Positions 48,271 to 58,900 of a stretch of DNA of 64,000 bases are shown here, piece after piece. Where the stretch lies: NCBI GenBank assembly GCA_947497245.1, contig CANMFO010000005.1, forward strand, positions 1 through 64,000, written 5' to 3'. Made by a program: the position numbers and the translations under genes. Within the stretch, counting starts at the first letter, position 1. Each line of letters opens with the position of its first letter. The notes beneath the pieces are model-generated. The model was not told the DNA's origin. It saw nothing but the letters and a program-made list of their open reading frames with translations, and searched no databases. This DNA comes from an uncultured Flavobacteriaceae bacterium. Its GTDB lineage: Bacteria > Bacteroidota > Bacteroidia > Flavobacteriales > Flavobacteriaceae.

Positions 48271-50190
48271 ATGCTAAGAACAAAAACAACCCAACAGAAT
48301 TTCGTGTGCCGATCAAGGATACTTTCTTTGATTATGGTGATAGGTTGTGCCATGTTGCTACGCTCCCAAGAGGTTGTCAATGATTCCATACGTGCTTATT
48401 TTGATCAAATTGACGCGCTGATCAGCGAAAAAAACGAATACCCGGGCAACTTTTTGGACACGGATTTTTTGTTTGCCTCCAAGGAAAGAGCGAGCGGAGA
48501 GGAAAAAGTGATGCTTTTGCTACAATTGTACACCGCCTATGTTTTTCAGTCATGGGAAACGGCAAAAAAGTACAATGATGAAGCCTTGCAGCTTTCCTTG
48601 GACCTGAATTGCAAAAAGGGGGAATTGTGTGCAAACTACAACCAGGCGTATCTCCTGTTCGTGAAGGGGGACTTTGACGGGGCCATGGAATTGGTGGAAG
48701 CGGTTGAAAGGGTGTTGGACAGTGAGGCCTACCCCGAGACCTATGCGGACATCAACACTTTGAAATGTGATATTTATACCGAAAGGGGCCAGTACGATGT
48801 TGCCATTGAGCTCGGCCTAAAATTATTGGACAGGGCCGAAATGACCCAGCACGATCATATGTTGATGAAGGCCAATGCGGCATTGTCACATTCGTATTTG
48901 AGATTGGGCAATTTCTCCATGGCAAGGAACTATTGCTTAAGGGGGCTCGACTATATCATTAAACTGAAGCGAACGGAATATATCTATCCCAAGATCAACG
49001 AGATCGCCAGGATGACGGCAAAACTGGAAGGTCCCGAGGAGGCTTTGGAAATCCTGGAATTTTACTTTGAGATCGAAAAAAAGATCCCGCCCCCCGGAGA
49101 TTATGGAAGGAGCATTACCTATATGATACTATCGGACATATATGTTTCCTTGGGGGAATTGAACCGTGCCCAGAGTTACCTGACCAAGGCACTGCAAGTG
49201 TGTTTTTCAAATAACTATCGATTCCGGATTCCAAGGGCCCTGGTGCAACAGGCGGAGCTTTATTTGAAGACCAAAGATACTACAAACGCCATTTTGACCT
49301 ATGAGAAAAGTATAGGGCACGCGGAGCGTATCAATGCCTTTGATGTGGTGAAATCCAGCAGTGCGGCATTGGGAGATTTGTATGAAAGGACGAACCAATT
49401 CGCAAAGGCCTATGAATATCGGACCTTGCACAGCGCCATACGCGATTCACTCTTTACCAATGAACGGGAACAACGTATAAGTATCCTGGAGGCCAGAAGA
49501 AGAATAAAGGAGGTCACACAGCAGAAGAAAATCCTGGAGCTCAAAAATGAGGCCCAACGGGGGCGGTACAACACCATTGCCACCATACTGTTCTGCCTAC
49601 TGGGCTTTAGCGGCCTTGCCACTTTTGGATATCTAAAGGTTAAGGGAAAGAACAGGTTGTTGTACCAAAGGACGATGGAGCTTGCAAAGGTGCAGCTGGA
49701 AATGAGGGAAAAACTGGACATATTCCAGAGTGCGGAAACCAAAGATGCCAAAAATGTCAAAAAGGAGAGGGCTTCCAACATGCACCAGACGATCGATGAT
49801 GAGGTTAAAGATATTATTATGGCACGGCTCGAGAAACTTGAAAAAGAGGAGTTCTTCATCCAATCGAACTGTAATCTACACCAACTGGCCGAGCAATTGA
49901 AGACCAATCCAAAGTATTTGTCCCAGGTCATAAACCAAGAGAAGAAATCGAACTTCAACAACTATATCAATGGATTGAGAATCAACTACCTGCTTCCAAA
50001 ACTTCTAAAGGACGAGGAATTCAGGAACAGCAAACTAAGTTATATCGCCGTCTCCGTGGGTTACAACAATCTCAATACATTCAATGCTGCTTTCAAGAAA
50101 CGATTGGGAATCCTACCTTCTTACTTTATCGACCAACTCAACGGGGAATCCCAAGAAGAAGGATTGGACGATCTTGCTCCCTCGATATAA
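48271..50190 (+). CDS. Membrane TPR-AraC hybrid transcription regulator
   Basis: 639 aa. An N-terminal hydrophobic segment (SLIMVIGCAMLL) precedes a periplasmic TPR array (~80-400; CANYNQAYLLFVKGDFDGAMELVE, ALSHSYLRLGNFSMARNY, SITYMILSDIYVSLGELNRAQ). A transmembrane helix at ~434-455 (IATILFCLLGFSGLATFGYL), a coiled coil, and a C-terminal AraC-type double HTH (~530-625: LHQLAEQLKTNPKYLSQVIN; LSYIAVSVGYNNLNTFNAAFKKRLG) complete it. Such proteins can sense in the periplasm and bind DNA inside the cell. It points toward the reverse-strand SusC/SusD block, so it is the likely local regulator (inference). Confidence 0.85.
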   Translation: MLRTKTTQQNFVCRSRILSLIMVIGCAMLLRSQEVVNDSIRAYFDQIDALISEKNEYPGNFLDTDFLFASKERASGEEKVMLLLQLYTAYVFQSWETAKKYNDEALQLSLDLNCKKGELCANYNQAYLLFVKGDFDGAMELVEAVERVLDSEAYPETYADINTLKCDIYTERGQYDVAIELGLKLLDRAEMTQHDHMLMKANAALSHSYLRLGNFSMARNYCLRGLDYIIKLKRTEYIYPKINEIARMTAKLEGPEEALEILEFYFEIEKKIPPPGDYGRSITYMILSDIYVSLGELNRAQSYLTKALQVCFSNNYRFRIPRALVQQAELYLKTKDTTNAILTYEKSIGHAERINAFDVVKSSSAALGDLYERTNQFAKAYEYRTLHSAIRDSLFTNEREQRISILEARRRIKEVTQQKKILELKNEAQRGRYNTIATILFCLLGFSGLATFGYLKVKGKNRLLYQRTMELAKVQLEMREKLDIFQSAETKDAKNVKKERASNMHQTIDDEVKDIIMARLEKLEKEEFFIQSNCNLHQLAEQLKTNPKYLSQVINQEKKSNFNNYINGLRINYLLPKLLKDEEFRNSKLSYIAVSVGYNNLNTFNAAFKKRLGILPSYFIDQLNGESQEEGLDDLAPSI

Positions 50191-50646
50191 AAAAAAGAGC
50201 GGCCTGGGGCATCCACACCATTGGTTTTACAACACAAAGGCAGCACCTGTTGGTAAAGATGCTGCCCGTGAAATTAACTCAAAATAAACTAACAAACAAT
50301 ATCTATAGCATGAGCCGGTCAAAGTCTTTAAATCCAGTATGTAAGGGCAGACTGGATGCGGATCCCATAACAACCATACATAAATATTGCTTACCTACAT
50401 TAAAAAACTACTGCTCAAACTTATTTTTTGAAGGCCGTACAAAATACCCTTGGAATATGCAGCCAAGTTCATTTTTGTCCAACCAGTTTAAAGATAATTG
50501 AATATGCAACGCAGGGGTTCGATCGCTATAAAAACAGCTATAAAATTCATGAATTTTGGGAGGGAAGCGTTTTTGTCCGATGGATGGCCCACCTCTTTTC
50601 CATAAGACGGTGGTACGGGCCAATTTCGTACGGTACGGACACTGTC
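50191..50646. other. Gene-free convergent region with hairpin and palindrome
   Basis: 456 bp between the regulator and the FG-GAP lipoprotein gene. I see no convincing CDS: short open frames (50250-50501 +; 50408-50623 -) lack family features. It holds a perfect 7-bp hairpin GGCAGCA/TGCTGCC (50239-50266, 14-nt loop, no T-run) and a 16-bp palindrome (50542-50557) that recurs upstream of susC. Confidence 0.6.
50542..50557. repeat. 16-bp palindrome, copy 1
   Basis: AAAATTCATGAATTTT is a perfect palindrome. The identical 16 bases occur at 59311-59326, so the two copies bracket the susD/susC/FG-GAP block. Confidence 0.85.
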
Positions 50647-53600
50647 CTATTCCGTTTTCTTGAAGACCAGGATTTTACCCCTGTTCTGTGTCACAACGAA
50701 CAGGCGCATGCCGAGAACACTTTGGATCGTGGCCATGGCCTTGGCGTCACCAGGCACCAAAAAACCGCTCTCGGCCACTTCGACCGTTTCAAAGCCTCCC
50801 CTCCCGTTTCCCTTGAGCAACGTGCCATTCAAAGCATCGTAACGGCCAATAAAGGTCTCATTGCCATAATCGTTTCCGATGAGCAGGAGATCGGGATGTC
50901 CATCCTTGTCAAAGTCAGTTGCCAATGCGTCATTTATCGGGGCCAATTGCGCCGCTGTGGGCAGGGTATGTACCTTGAATTTCCCACCCCCCAAATTTTC
51001 GACATAGCTACTTTTATCATGGTTTCCCACTATGGTTTTGACCCCTTTTAGTTCCTCTGGGGTAAAAAGGTCGTGCTGGGTGGCTTTTGCATAGTCGGCG
51101 TACAGAGTGAACTTTGATCGAAACAACGGACTTTGGCCGAATAAGTCCCCCCAGAAGTTCACGGGAAAGGATTCATATCCGTCACGATCTTTTTTGAAAT
51201 GGGCGAACAGCACCGGATCGACACTTCCGTTGTCATCAAAGTCCTTGGCCAGTAAGGTAACGGGCCTTTCATTGGAAGGCTGGTAAAAATTGTTGGCACC
51301 CATATTTCCTGCAACGAGATCCATATCCCCGTCCCCGTCAAAATCCTCGGCAAGAATACTTTCCCACCAACCCAGGACACTGTCCAGACCGGTTTCCCGT
51401 AATTTTCGGAACGAGGTTGTTTGGTTCTTGAACAGGGTAATAGGCATCAGTTCGCCCACTACGACCAAATCGGACAGGCTATCCGAATCCACATCCACCC
51501 ATATTGCGTCCGTAACCATGCCCACCTTGCCCAGATCGGGGGCAATTTTTTCGGTGACATCTTCCAACACCCCTTTGTTGTTTTTGAGCAAAAAGCTTTT
51601 TTCCTCCATGGGATACTGCGCAATCGGAGTTCTTCCTCCCACAAAGAGGTCTACAAACCCATCCTGGTCGAAATCATGGGCCCTTACCACAGAACCACTG
51701 GCGCTGATCTTTGGCAACTTGTCCGGGGCCGGTGTAAAATGACCTTCCCCGTTGTTGACCAACAGCCTATCGGTGTACCGATCGCTCCCCTTTTTAAATT
51801 CGTTGCTGCCGGAAACCAGGTACAGATCGAGGTCCCCATCGTTTTCCAGGTCGAACAGGGCCATGCCCTCTTCTTCATATTGTTTGTCGGCTTCTTTTGA
51901 AAACAGGGGTTTCTCGGAAAAAGTGCCATCTGCTTGTTGAAAGAAGAGCATGGGCGAATGCGATGCCGAACTCCCTACGATAAAATCTTCCAACCCGTCT
52001 TGATCGAGGTCGCCCACTTCGATGCAGGGGCCGTTTTGTGAAAGCTTATGGGGCAGGATCCGCTGAATGTTGAAATCAATCTTGTCCTGTTCGCGGTGGG
52101 TGAAATCTATCCCGAGCTGGTTTGATACTTCTTGGAAGCGGGGTTTTGCACTTTTGGCCACCAAGGGGAACGACAATTTGTAGCTATCCATTTTCTCTGC
52201 ATTCCCATGGGCCACCGAAAGGGTTTGGTCGCTCTTCAGATCGGAAAATCTTTGAAATGTTCCGTCTGGCCAAAGTACTTCCAAAGCCTTGATTTCCTTG
52301 TGATTTCCCAAACCGAAATGGACCGTTTTTCCTACAGAGGACATGTAACCCCGGGTCAAATGGTGTTCATGGTATTGGAACTGGCCCTCCCCGAAACGGA
52401 CCACCAATTTGGTCCCCAATCCCATGGGGTTGAATTTTGGCCCTTTCAAGGCCACTTTTAGAAATCGGGCCCCATTTTCCTGGGACGGTTTCAAAGTGTT
52501 TTCGAAGACAAAGGCTTCCTCATTGATATTGTTCACGACATAGTCCATGTCCCCGTCATTGTCCAAATCGGCGAAGGCGGCACCGTTGGAGAACGAGGGA
52601 ACATCCAGTCCCCATAATCTGCTGGTATCGGCAAAAAGGCCGTCAGGTTGGCCCTTGAAGGCATAATTTGGGATCTTGACCACCGGAATGGAATCCAGGA
52701 TTTTTTCCGGACTGAGGAACTGGCTGACGCTCAAGTTATAATCGCCAAAATCCCTGTCCGTAATATCACGGGGAAACCCATTGGTGATGAGCAGGTCCCT
52801 TAGACCGTCGTTGTCCATGTCCACGAATAGGGGAGACCAGCTCCAATCCGTTCTGGCCACTCCGGCCATAAGCCCGATTTCGCTAAAGGGCACTCCCGGG
52901 CCATTGCCCCGGTGCAGCATGTTCCTACTGTGCTGGTATTCATAGCCCCATCTTTCGTTGAATACGTAGTTGATGTAGTTGTTGTTGCTTATGGTGGTCT
53001 TCATCCGGAAATTGGTCTCGGCCAACATGTCCAAAGTAAGAATGTCCAAATACCCATCGTTGTTATAATCAGAGATGTCCGATCCCATGGAAAACTTACT
53101 TTGGTGCTTCAGCATGGTTTGGATATTGTTGGAAAAAGTACCGTCCTGATTGTTGATATAGAGGAGATCGTTGGTCAGGTAATCGTTGCTGATGTGAATG
53201 TCGGGCCACCCATCATAATTTAGATCGGCCACGGCTATTCCCAGACCAAAACCTTCTATGGTGATTCCGGCTTCCAGGGTCACATCGGTAAAGGTACCGT
53301 CCCCATTGTTGTGGTATAGGCGGTCGTTGCTCACCGCAGTGCCATCGACAATTTTTGGGCGGTAGTTGGTTGGAAGGGTGTGCACCTGTTCGTTGTTCAA
53401 AACATACAGATCCAAGAACCCGTCCTTGTCGTAGTCAAAAAAGGTGGCCCCCATACTGTTTCTGGTCTCGGCCACACCGTATTCCCGTGCCATTTCCGTG
53501 AACTTTGGAATTCCCTTTTCATCCAAGCCCTGATGTATGAACAACATATTGGTCCTTTCGGCTTCGCTGGGCAACATAGCGGCGCATACATAAATATCGA

Positions 53601-53970
53601 GCCAGCCGTCGCCGTTTATATCGGCCAGGGCCATTCCCGTGCTCCATTTGCCCGTACCCCCGATTCCCGAGGGAGTCGAAACATCTTCAAACCTTAGATT
53701 TCCCTGGTTCAGATAGAGTTTGTTGGGTACTTGGTTGCCCGTAAAAAAGAGGTCGTCCTCCCCGTCGTTGTTGAAGTCCCCAACGGCAACACCTCCCCCG
53801 TTGAAAATGTACTCGTTTGTCAAAATATTGGAACTATCGGTCTCCACAATCGCATTGTTGAACGTAATTCCAGTTTTGCTAGAAGGCAGTTGTTTAAAAA
53901 GAGTGGCTTCCCTTTTATCACAAGAGTTTAAAAAAAGGAAAACCAAAAAAAGGAAGAAAAAGTGCTTCAT
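50647..53970 (-). CDS. FG-GAP/VCBS-repeat lipoprotein with ASPIC/UnbV domain
   Basis: 1107 aa. Lipoprotein signal MKHFFFLFLVFLFLNSC with Cys17. About a dozen FG-GAP/VCBS repeats with Asp-rich Ca-binding loops (VGDFNNDGEDDLFF; LADINGDGWLDIYV; VADLNYDGWPDIHI; DYNNDGYLDIL; FADLDNDGDMDYV; DLENDGDLDLYLV) form one or two beta-propellers. An ASPIC/UnbV segment lies at ~520-590 (RGYMSSVGKTVHFGLG, LEVLWPDG). Surface-exposed proteins of this kind accompany SusC/SusD pairs and are thought to bind ligands; no enzyme motif is visible. It has its own -7 element and sits beyond the susD terminator. Confidence 0.88.
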   Translation of the reverse strand: MKHFFFLFLVFLFLNSCDKREATLFKQLPSSKTGITFNNAIVETDSSNILTNEYIFNGGGVAVGDFNNDGEDDLFFTGNQVPNKLYLNQGNLRFEDVSTPSGIGGTGKWSTGMALADINGDGWLDIYVCAAMLPSEAERTNMLFIHQGLDEKGIPKFTEMAREYGVAETRNSMGATFFDYDKDGFLDLYVLNNEQVHTLPTNYRPKIVDGTAVSNDRLYHNNGDGTFTDVTLEAGITIEGFGLGIAVADLNYDGWPDIHISNDYLTNDLLYINNQDGTFSNNIQTMLKHQSKFSMGSDISDYNNDGYLDILTLDMLAETNFRMKTTISNNNYINYVFNERWGYEYQHSRNMLHRGNGPGVPFSEIGLMAGVARTDWSWSPLFVDMDNDGLRDLLITNGFPRDITDRDFGDYNLSVSQFLSPEKILDSIPVVKIPNYAFKGQPDGLFADTSRLWGLDVPSFSNGAAFADLDNDGDMDYVVNNINEEAFVFENTLKPSQENGARFLKVALKGPKFNPMGLGTKLVVRFGEGQFQYHEHHLTRGYMSSVGKTVHFGLGNHKEIKALEVLWPDGTFQRFSDLKSDQTLSVAHGNAEKMDSYKLSFPLVAKSAKPRFQEVSNQLGIDFTHREQDKIDFNIQRILPHKLSQNGPCIEVGDLDQDGLEDFIVGSSASHSPMLFFQQADGTFSEKPLFSKEADKQYEEEGMALFDLENDGDLDLYLVSGSNEFKKGSDRYTDRLLVNNGEGHFTPAPDKLPKISASGSVVRAHDFDQDGFVDLFVGGRTPIAQYPMEEKSFLLKNNKGVLEDVTEKIAPDLGKVGMVTDAIWVDVDSDSLSDLVVVGELMPITLFKNQTTSFRKLRETGLDSVLGWWESILAEDFDGDGDMDLVAGNMGANNFYQPSNERPVTLLAKDFDDNGSVDPVLFAHFKKDRDGYESFPVNFWGDLFGQSPLFRSKFTLYADYAKATQHDLFTPEELKGVKTIVGNHDKSSYVENLGGGKFKVHTLPTAAQLAPINDALATDFDKDGHPDLLLIGNDYGNETFIGRYDALNGTLLKGNGRGGFETVEVAESGFLVPGDAKAMATIQSVLGMRLFVVTQNRGKILVFKKTE

Positions 53971-54042
53971 GCTCGATCTGCTATTCTGGAATTGAAGGGA
54001 TATTCCATTCCACTGTGATTTTTAAAAATACTTCAATAGGAT

Positions 54043-54050
54043 CAAAGGTA
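54043..54050 (-). promoter_or_regulatory. -7 element of the FG-GAP lipoprotein gene
   Basis: TACCTTTG on the reverse strand matches TAnnTTTG, 72 bp before the ATG and just after the susD terminator. The nearest TTG is only 14 bp upstream, so it is a partial promoter match. Confidence 0.5.
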
Positions 54051-54081
54051 CCCAACAAGTGGTACAATGGCTTAAAAATAC

Positions 54082-54124
54082 AAAAAAGACCATGGGTAAA
54101 ATGTTACGAACCATGGTCTTTTTT
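54082..54124. terminator. Terminator after susD
   Basis: AAAAAAGACCATGG and CCATGGTCTTTTTT form a perfect 14-bp stem with a 15-nt loop and U-runs in both directions. It separates the susC-susD transcript from the FG-GAP gene. Confidence 0.92.
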
Positions 54125-54156
54125 GTGTTGTTGGCACCTTTTGGATACCAGCCCCT

Positions 54157-55911
54157 TTAGTAGGCGGGGTCTTGGGTCAATGTCGGTTGTCCATCGACCG
54201 CTGATCGATCGATCGCCTCAATTGGGATTGGGAAAAACTCATTCTTCCCAGCCGCAAAGGATCTTCCTGCCAGATATGTCCTGTGCTCGGATTCGCTGGC
54301 GACATAGGCGTTAAGCACCTCTGCCGAGATTCCCCAACGCTGTAGGTCGAAGAAGCGGTGGCCTTCCAGGGCAAATTCCAATCGGGTCTCGAATCGAACG
54401 GCTTTTCTCGCGGTATCCTGATCGGTCCATGCCGTATCATAGGTAGCGATGTCATAATTGGCCGCCGGTGTTCCGGCTTCAATGGTAAAGTCGTTACGGT
54501 CGGTACCTTGAGTGGCCCTAGGCACAAAACCTTCCGGATTGGCCGCCCTTGTACGGATCATGTTCACCAGTTCCCTGGCACGTTCCAAATTACCCAATTC
54601 CACCTCGGCTTCCGCCAACCAAAGGATAACCATATCCAATCTCATGATCCGGTAGTTGTTTGCGGAAAGGTTACCCCATCCCCCTTGACCGAAAGCCTCT
54701 GGTTCGGCTACGTGCTTCATGGCAAAAAATGGTCCGGCATAGGAAAGGTCCCGTACAAAATCGGTTTGATAGATCTTAAAGCCTTTGTACAAGATTCCAG
54801 GACGGCCCACAGTATGATCCAACCTTGGATCCACTGTACCCGTGAACAGGGAAAGTGTCGTTGTAGGATCTACATCTGCAGTCACGTCAACATCATCAAA
54901 CGTATCCAGTTGGGGCAAACCTGCTTCTGTCTTATAGGCGTTGACCAGATTTTGGGAAGCCTGATAGAAGCCACAGCATCCCCATGGATCGGTGTAGGGG
55001 TGGGCGAGTCCGATTCCCCTGTTCGCTGCATCTCCAGTGGCGCTACTGATGGCGTACTGTACTTCGAATATGGATTCCGCATTGTTTCGGGTGGACACCA
55101 AAAAGTTATCCGCGAATTTTGCCATTAGTGAAAAGGGTCCGTTGTTCAGAATATCGTCCAAAACTACTTTGGCCTCTCCCAACTTAGCGGTATTGGCCGC
55201 TCCGCTGGTATCCCAGCCCTGAAACATTTTTGCTTTGGCAAGAAACGCCTTGGCGGCCCAACTTGTGGGCCTGCCCACATCTCCTTGTGTGGTCGGCAAT
55301 ACGCCTGCGGCGGCCTCAAAATCCGCTTCGATCAACGGCCAAATTTCCCTGTCGTTGGGCACTTTGGTACTTTCCAGGTCATTTAGCACGAAGTCTGCAT
55401 CGCTAATGTAGGTGGGCATTCTCCACATTTTTCTGGCCTCAAAATGGAACAGCCCTCTTAAGAATCTTGCCTCGGCAATAATTTGCTCCTTGCGTGCCGC
55501 ATCGATGTCCTCCACATTTTCGAGTGTGCTGATCACGTTATTGGTCGCGGCAACTCCTTTGTAGAGCCCTCTCCATTTGTCCCGAATATGCCTGTTGAAC
55601 GATTGAAAATCGTAGGCCTCGATAAACGACTGCTCGGGCTGGTCACCGGCATCGGTACCTTTCAATGCATCATCCGATGCAATATTGAATACCCAGCTAT
55701 GGATATCATTGTGCCAGGTCTGTCCGGTCAATCCTCCGCCCGGGACCATATTGTAGGCTCCGATGAGCAATCCTTCCACGCCTTCAGCCGTGGCTACATC
55801 CCCTTCACTGAACTGGCCTTCCGGCTGACGGTCCAAAAATTCGTCGCTACAGGCCGTAATCAGGGTCGCCAGCGCGATAAGTGCAATAAAAATTGAATTT
55901 ATCCTTTTCAT
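54157..55911 (-). CDS. susD: SusD/RagB family outer-membrane lipoprotein
   Basis: 584 aa. Lipoprotein signal MKRINSIFIALIALATLITAC followed by SDEFLDRQPEG, the usual SusD N-terminus. TPR-like helices (GLFHFEARKMWRMPTYI; SWAAKAFLAKAKMFQGW) and the C-terminal RFETRLEFALEGHRFFDLQRWG block are diagnostic. SusD caps the SusC channel and captures the nutrient at the cell surface. The gene is 25 bp after susC. The substrate cannot be told from sequence. Confidence 0.95.
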   Translation of the reverse strand: MKRINSIFIALIALATLITACSDEFLDRQPEGQFSEGDVATAEGVEGLLIGAYNMVPGGGLTGQTWHNDIHSWVFNIASDDALKGTDAGDQPEQSFIEAYDFQSFNRHIRDKWRGLYKGVAATNNVISTLENVEDIDAARKEQIIAEARFLRGLFHFEARKMWRMPTYISDADFVLNDLESTKVPNDREIWPLIEADFEAAAGVLPTTQGDVGRPTSWAAKAFLAKAKMFQGWDTSGAANTAKLGEAKVVLDDILNNGPFSLMAKFADNFLVSTRNNAESIFEVQYAISSATGDAANRGIGLAHPYTDPWGCCGFYQASQNLVNAYKTEAGLPQLDTFDDVDVTADVDPTTTLSLFTGTVDPRLDHTVGRPGILYKGFKIYQTDFVRDLSYAGPFFAMKHVAEPEAFGQGGWGNLSANNYRIMRLDMVILWLAEAEVELGNLERARELVNMIRTRAANPEGFVPRATQGTDRNDFTIEAGTPAANYDIATYDTAWTDQDTARKAVRFETRLEFALEGHRFFDLQRWGISAEVLNAYVASESEHRTYLAGRSFAAGKNEFFPIPIEAIDRSAVDGQPTLTQDPAY

Positions 55912-55936
55912 GATGTATAATTATAATTTTTTGTAA

Positions 55937-58900
55937 TTAGTTTAAAGTTACATTCAAGCCTAATGTAAATGTGCGGGACACCGGCATGAAACCTCCATCA
56001 AATCCAAGGGTGGCGTCATTCTCCGTACCAGTCTGTATTTCAGGATTTAAACCTGTGTATTTTGTAAAAGTATGCAAATTCTGTCCTTGAACATACACTT
56101 GTAGCGCTGAAATCCCTGTACTGGACAGTAATTTGGTGGGAAAGTCATACGTCAATTGCACATTCTTTATCCTAAAGTAGCTGCCATTTTCTATAAAATA
56201 CGAAGAAGGTCTACTACTCACCTGGTCATTGGCATCCATGATGGGCACGGTGGCGTTTGGATTCGCAGCTACCCATGTACTTGGATCTGATTGCGGATTG
56301 GTAGGTTGCCATGCCTCGTATAGGGCCCTTTTGGATCGGTTACCTTGAAAGGTGTTGAAATCGGCAAAGTATCGGACGTAGTTATAAATATCATTGCCTT
56401 GAGATCCGTTACCGAAAAGATTCAAGCTGATATTTTTATAGTTCAAGTTAACGTTGATACCATAGGTGAAATCCGGGTGTGGATTACCGATGATCGTACG
56501 GTCGTCGTCGTTGATCACACCATCATTGTTAATATCCGCTACCCTGAACTTACCTGGAGCGTTGTAGTCCCCATAAGCCGGCCACGCATCGGCTTCGGCC
56601 TGTGTTTGGAACAATCCAAGGGTCTTGAACCCGTAAAAAGAGGATAAAGGTGAACCCGCTTCGGTAACGGTCAAGGCCGGTACCCTGGTAGAACGTCCGA
56701 AAAAGCGCGTATTCTCATTTTCATCCAACTTGTCCACATTGTTGTCATAGGCGGAAAGATTACCGCTTATACTGTATCCAAAGTCGCCTTTTTGATCCGA
56801 AAAGCCCAATCCTATATCAATACCCTTGTTGGTCAACCCACCTACATTGAACGATGGTGCATCGGCCTGGCCAGCGGTATAGGTTATAGGTACCTGAAAC
56901 AACATATCGGTGGTGATCCTGTTCCATACATCCAGATTGAAAGTCAGTTTATTGTCCATCATCACCATGTCAAGACCGATGTTGTTGGAAGTAGTGGTCT
57001 CCCATTTCGCATCGGGGTTTCCAAAGGCCTGTGTGGAGAAACCGATTGTAGGTGCTCCCGTAGCGCCGTCTATGGGATACCCTCCCGTTACGATGTCGGA
57101 TCGATAGGTGGTGAAGGCATTGTAGTCCCCAATTTGTTGGTTACCTGTCTGTCCCCATCCATAGCGCAGTTTCATATCATTGATGAAGTCTACACCTTCC
57201 ATGAATTTTTCGTCACTTATACGCCACCCCAAACTGAAAGCGGGGAATATAGCGCTCCGTGATGCTTGCTGAAACCTTGAAGAGGAATCGTTCCTAAGGA
57301 TGAACTGTGCCAGGTATTTACCATCGTAATCATAGTTCAACTTACCGAATTGGGACCATAGTGAGTAATCTTGTTCCACAAACCCGTAGTTGGTGGAAGT
57401 GGTCGCATCCCCCAAATCTAAGTAGCTAAGAATATTGGTAGTCTCAAAAGCGAACCTTTGCCTTCCTGCCCCGAATCGCTCCTCAAAAAGTTGGATCGAT
57501 TCGACCCCTACATAGGCCTCAAAATTATGTACTTCGTTGAAGGTCTTGGAATAGTTGAGGGTGTTTGTCCAGGTCCACTGGTATTCGTATTCCTCCCGCG
57601 CGGTGGAACTGTTGATAAAGTTACCCTCCACATATTCGGGCTGGGGTCTTCCAAGGTCGCGTTCGCGCTGTACCCTGGCATCCACACCGAAGCTGGTCTT
57701 GATTTCCAGATTATCCAAAATCTTGTAACCGGCATATACATTTCCGAGTAAACGCAAGCGATACCTTCTGTCGTCCTCATTCCGCTTTAGAACGGCATAT
57801 GGGTTGAAGTTGTTTCCTAAGTTGGCCCCTCTACTCCCTGCAAAATTGCCTGCAATATCATAGATGGGCAGTAAGGGATGGTGCTTGTACGCTCCCGAGA
57901 CCGTATTTTGCTCCTGATCGTTGTTAAAAGTTCCCTTTTGATTGTCGAAGGAGGCGGTAAAGTTCTCCCCTACGGTCAATTTGTTCTTGAGTGCCCTGAA
58001 CTCTGTGTTCGCTCTTAAGGAAACCCTGTTGTATCCATAAAACTTGGTGATCGCGTCCTGTGCAAAATATCCCAGGCTAAAAGCGTATCTCGCGCTTTCG
58101 GTAGCTCCGGAAGCGGATATGTTGTGGTTCAAGATCGGCGCTGATCGGGTGGTCTCTTTCCACCAGTTCGTATCCGCAGAACGGGTAATGGCGTAAATGT
58201 TCCCTTCTTCCAGCGCATATAGGCTTGGGTCCACTCCGGGATCACCTTCCATTCCGGCACTTGGGAAAACATAGTCGGGAATGGAGACTTCCCCGTTCGG
58301 GCCAAAGGTATATTGTCCATGGCTGGGTGTCTTGCCTGCGTACAGATCCGCAAAATAAAGATATTGTCCCAATTCCCTGGAGTTCAATGCCTCTACTTCC
58401 CCATCGGCCTGTTGAATACCGTAAAAGGTATTGTAGGTGATGGTCGGTTTGCCCAATTTTCCTTTTTTGGTGGTAATGATGATTACCCCGTTTGCCGCTC
58501 TCGACCCATAAATGGAAGCCGCGGAGGCATCCTTAAGAATCTGTAGCGATTCAATGTCATTTGGATTCAGGTTCGATTGCGATTGTGAAGGTACCCCATC
58601 AATAATGTAAAGTGGGTCGTTGTTCCCCACGGTACCAAAACCACGGATTCTAACGGTGGCCTCTCCTCCGGGACGTGCATCGTTCACAATGCTGATACCT
58701 GCGGCCCTACCCTGAAGTTGTTGGGCAAAGGTGGTCGCGGGAATCGCCAATAGCTCTTCCGTATCCACACTTGTTACGGCTCCTGTTACATCCCTTTTGG
58801 ACTGTGTGCCATATCCGGTGACGATAACTTCGTCCAATTGACTGGCATCCTCTTCCAAGGCGACGTTGACCGTTGATTGTCCATTTACGGGAATTTCCAC

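Noticed and set aside
50250-50623. Short frames on both strands in the convergent gap
   Set aside because: Low-complexity or no family features; not supported as genes.
54358-55128. 256-codon forward frame
   Set aside because: Antisense shadow of susD.
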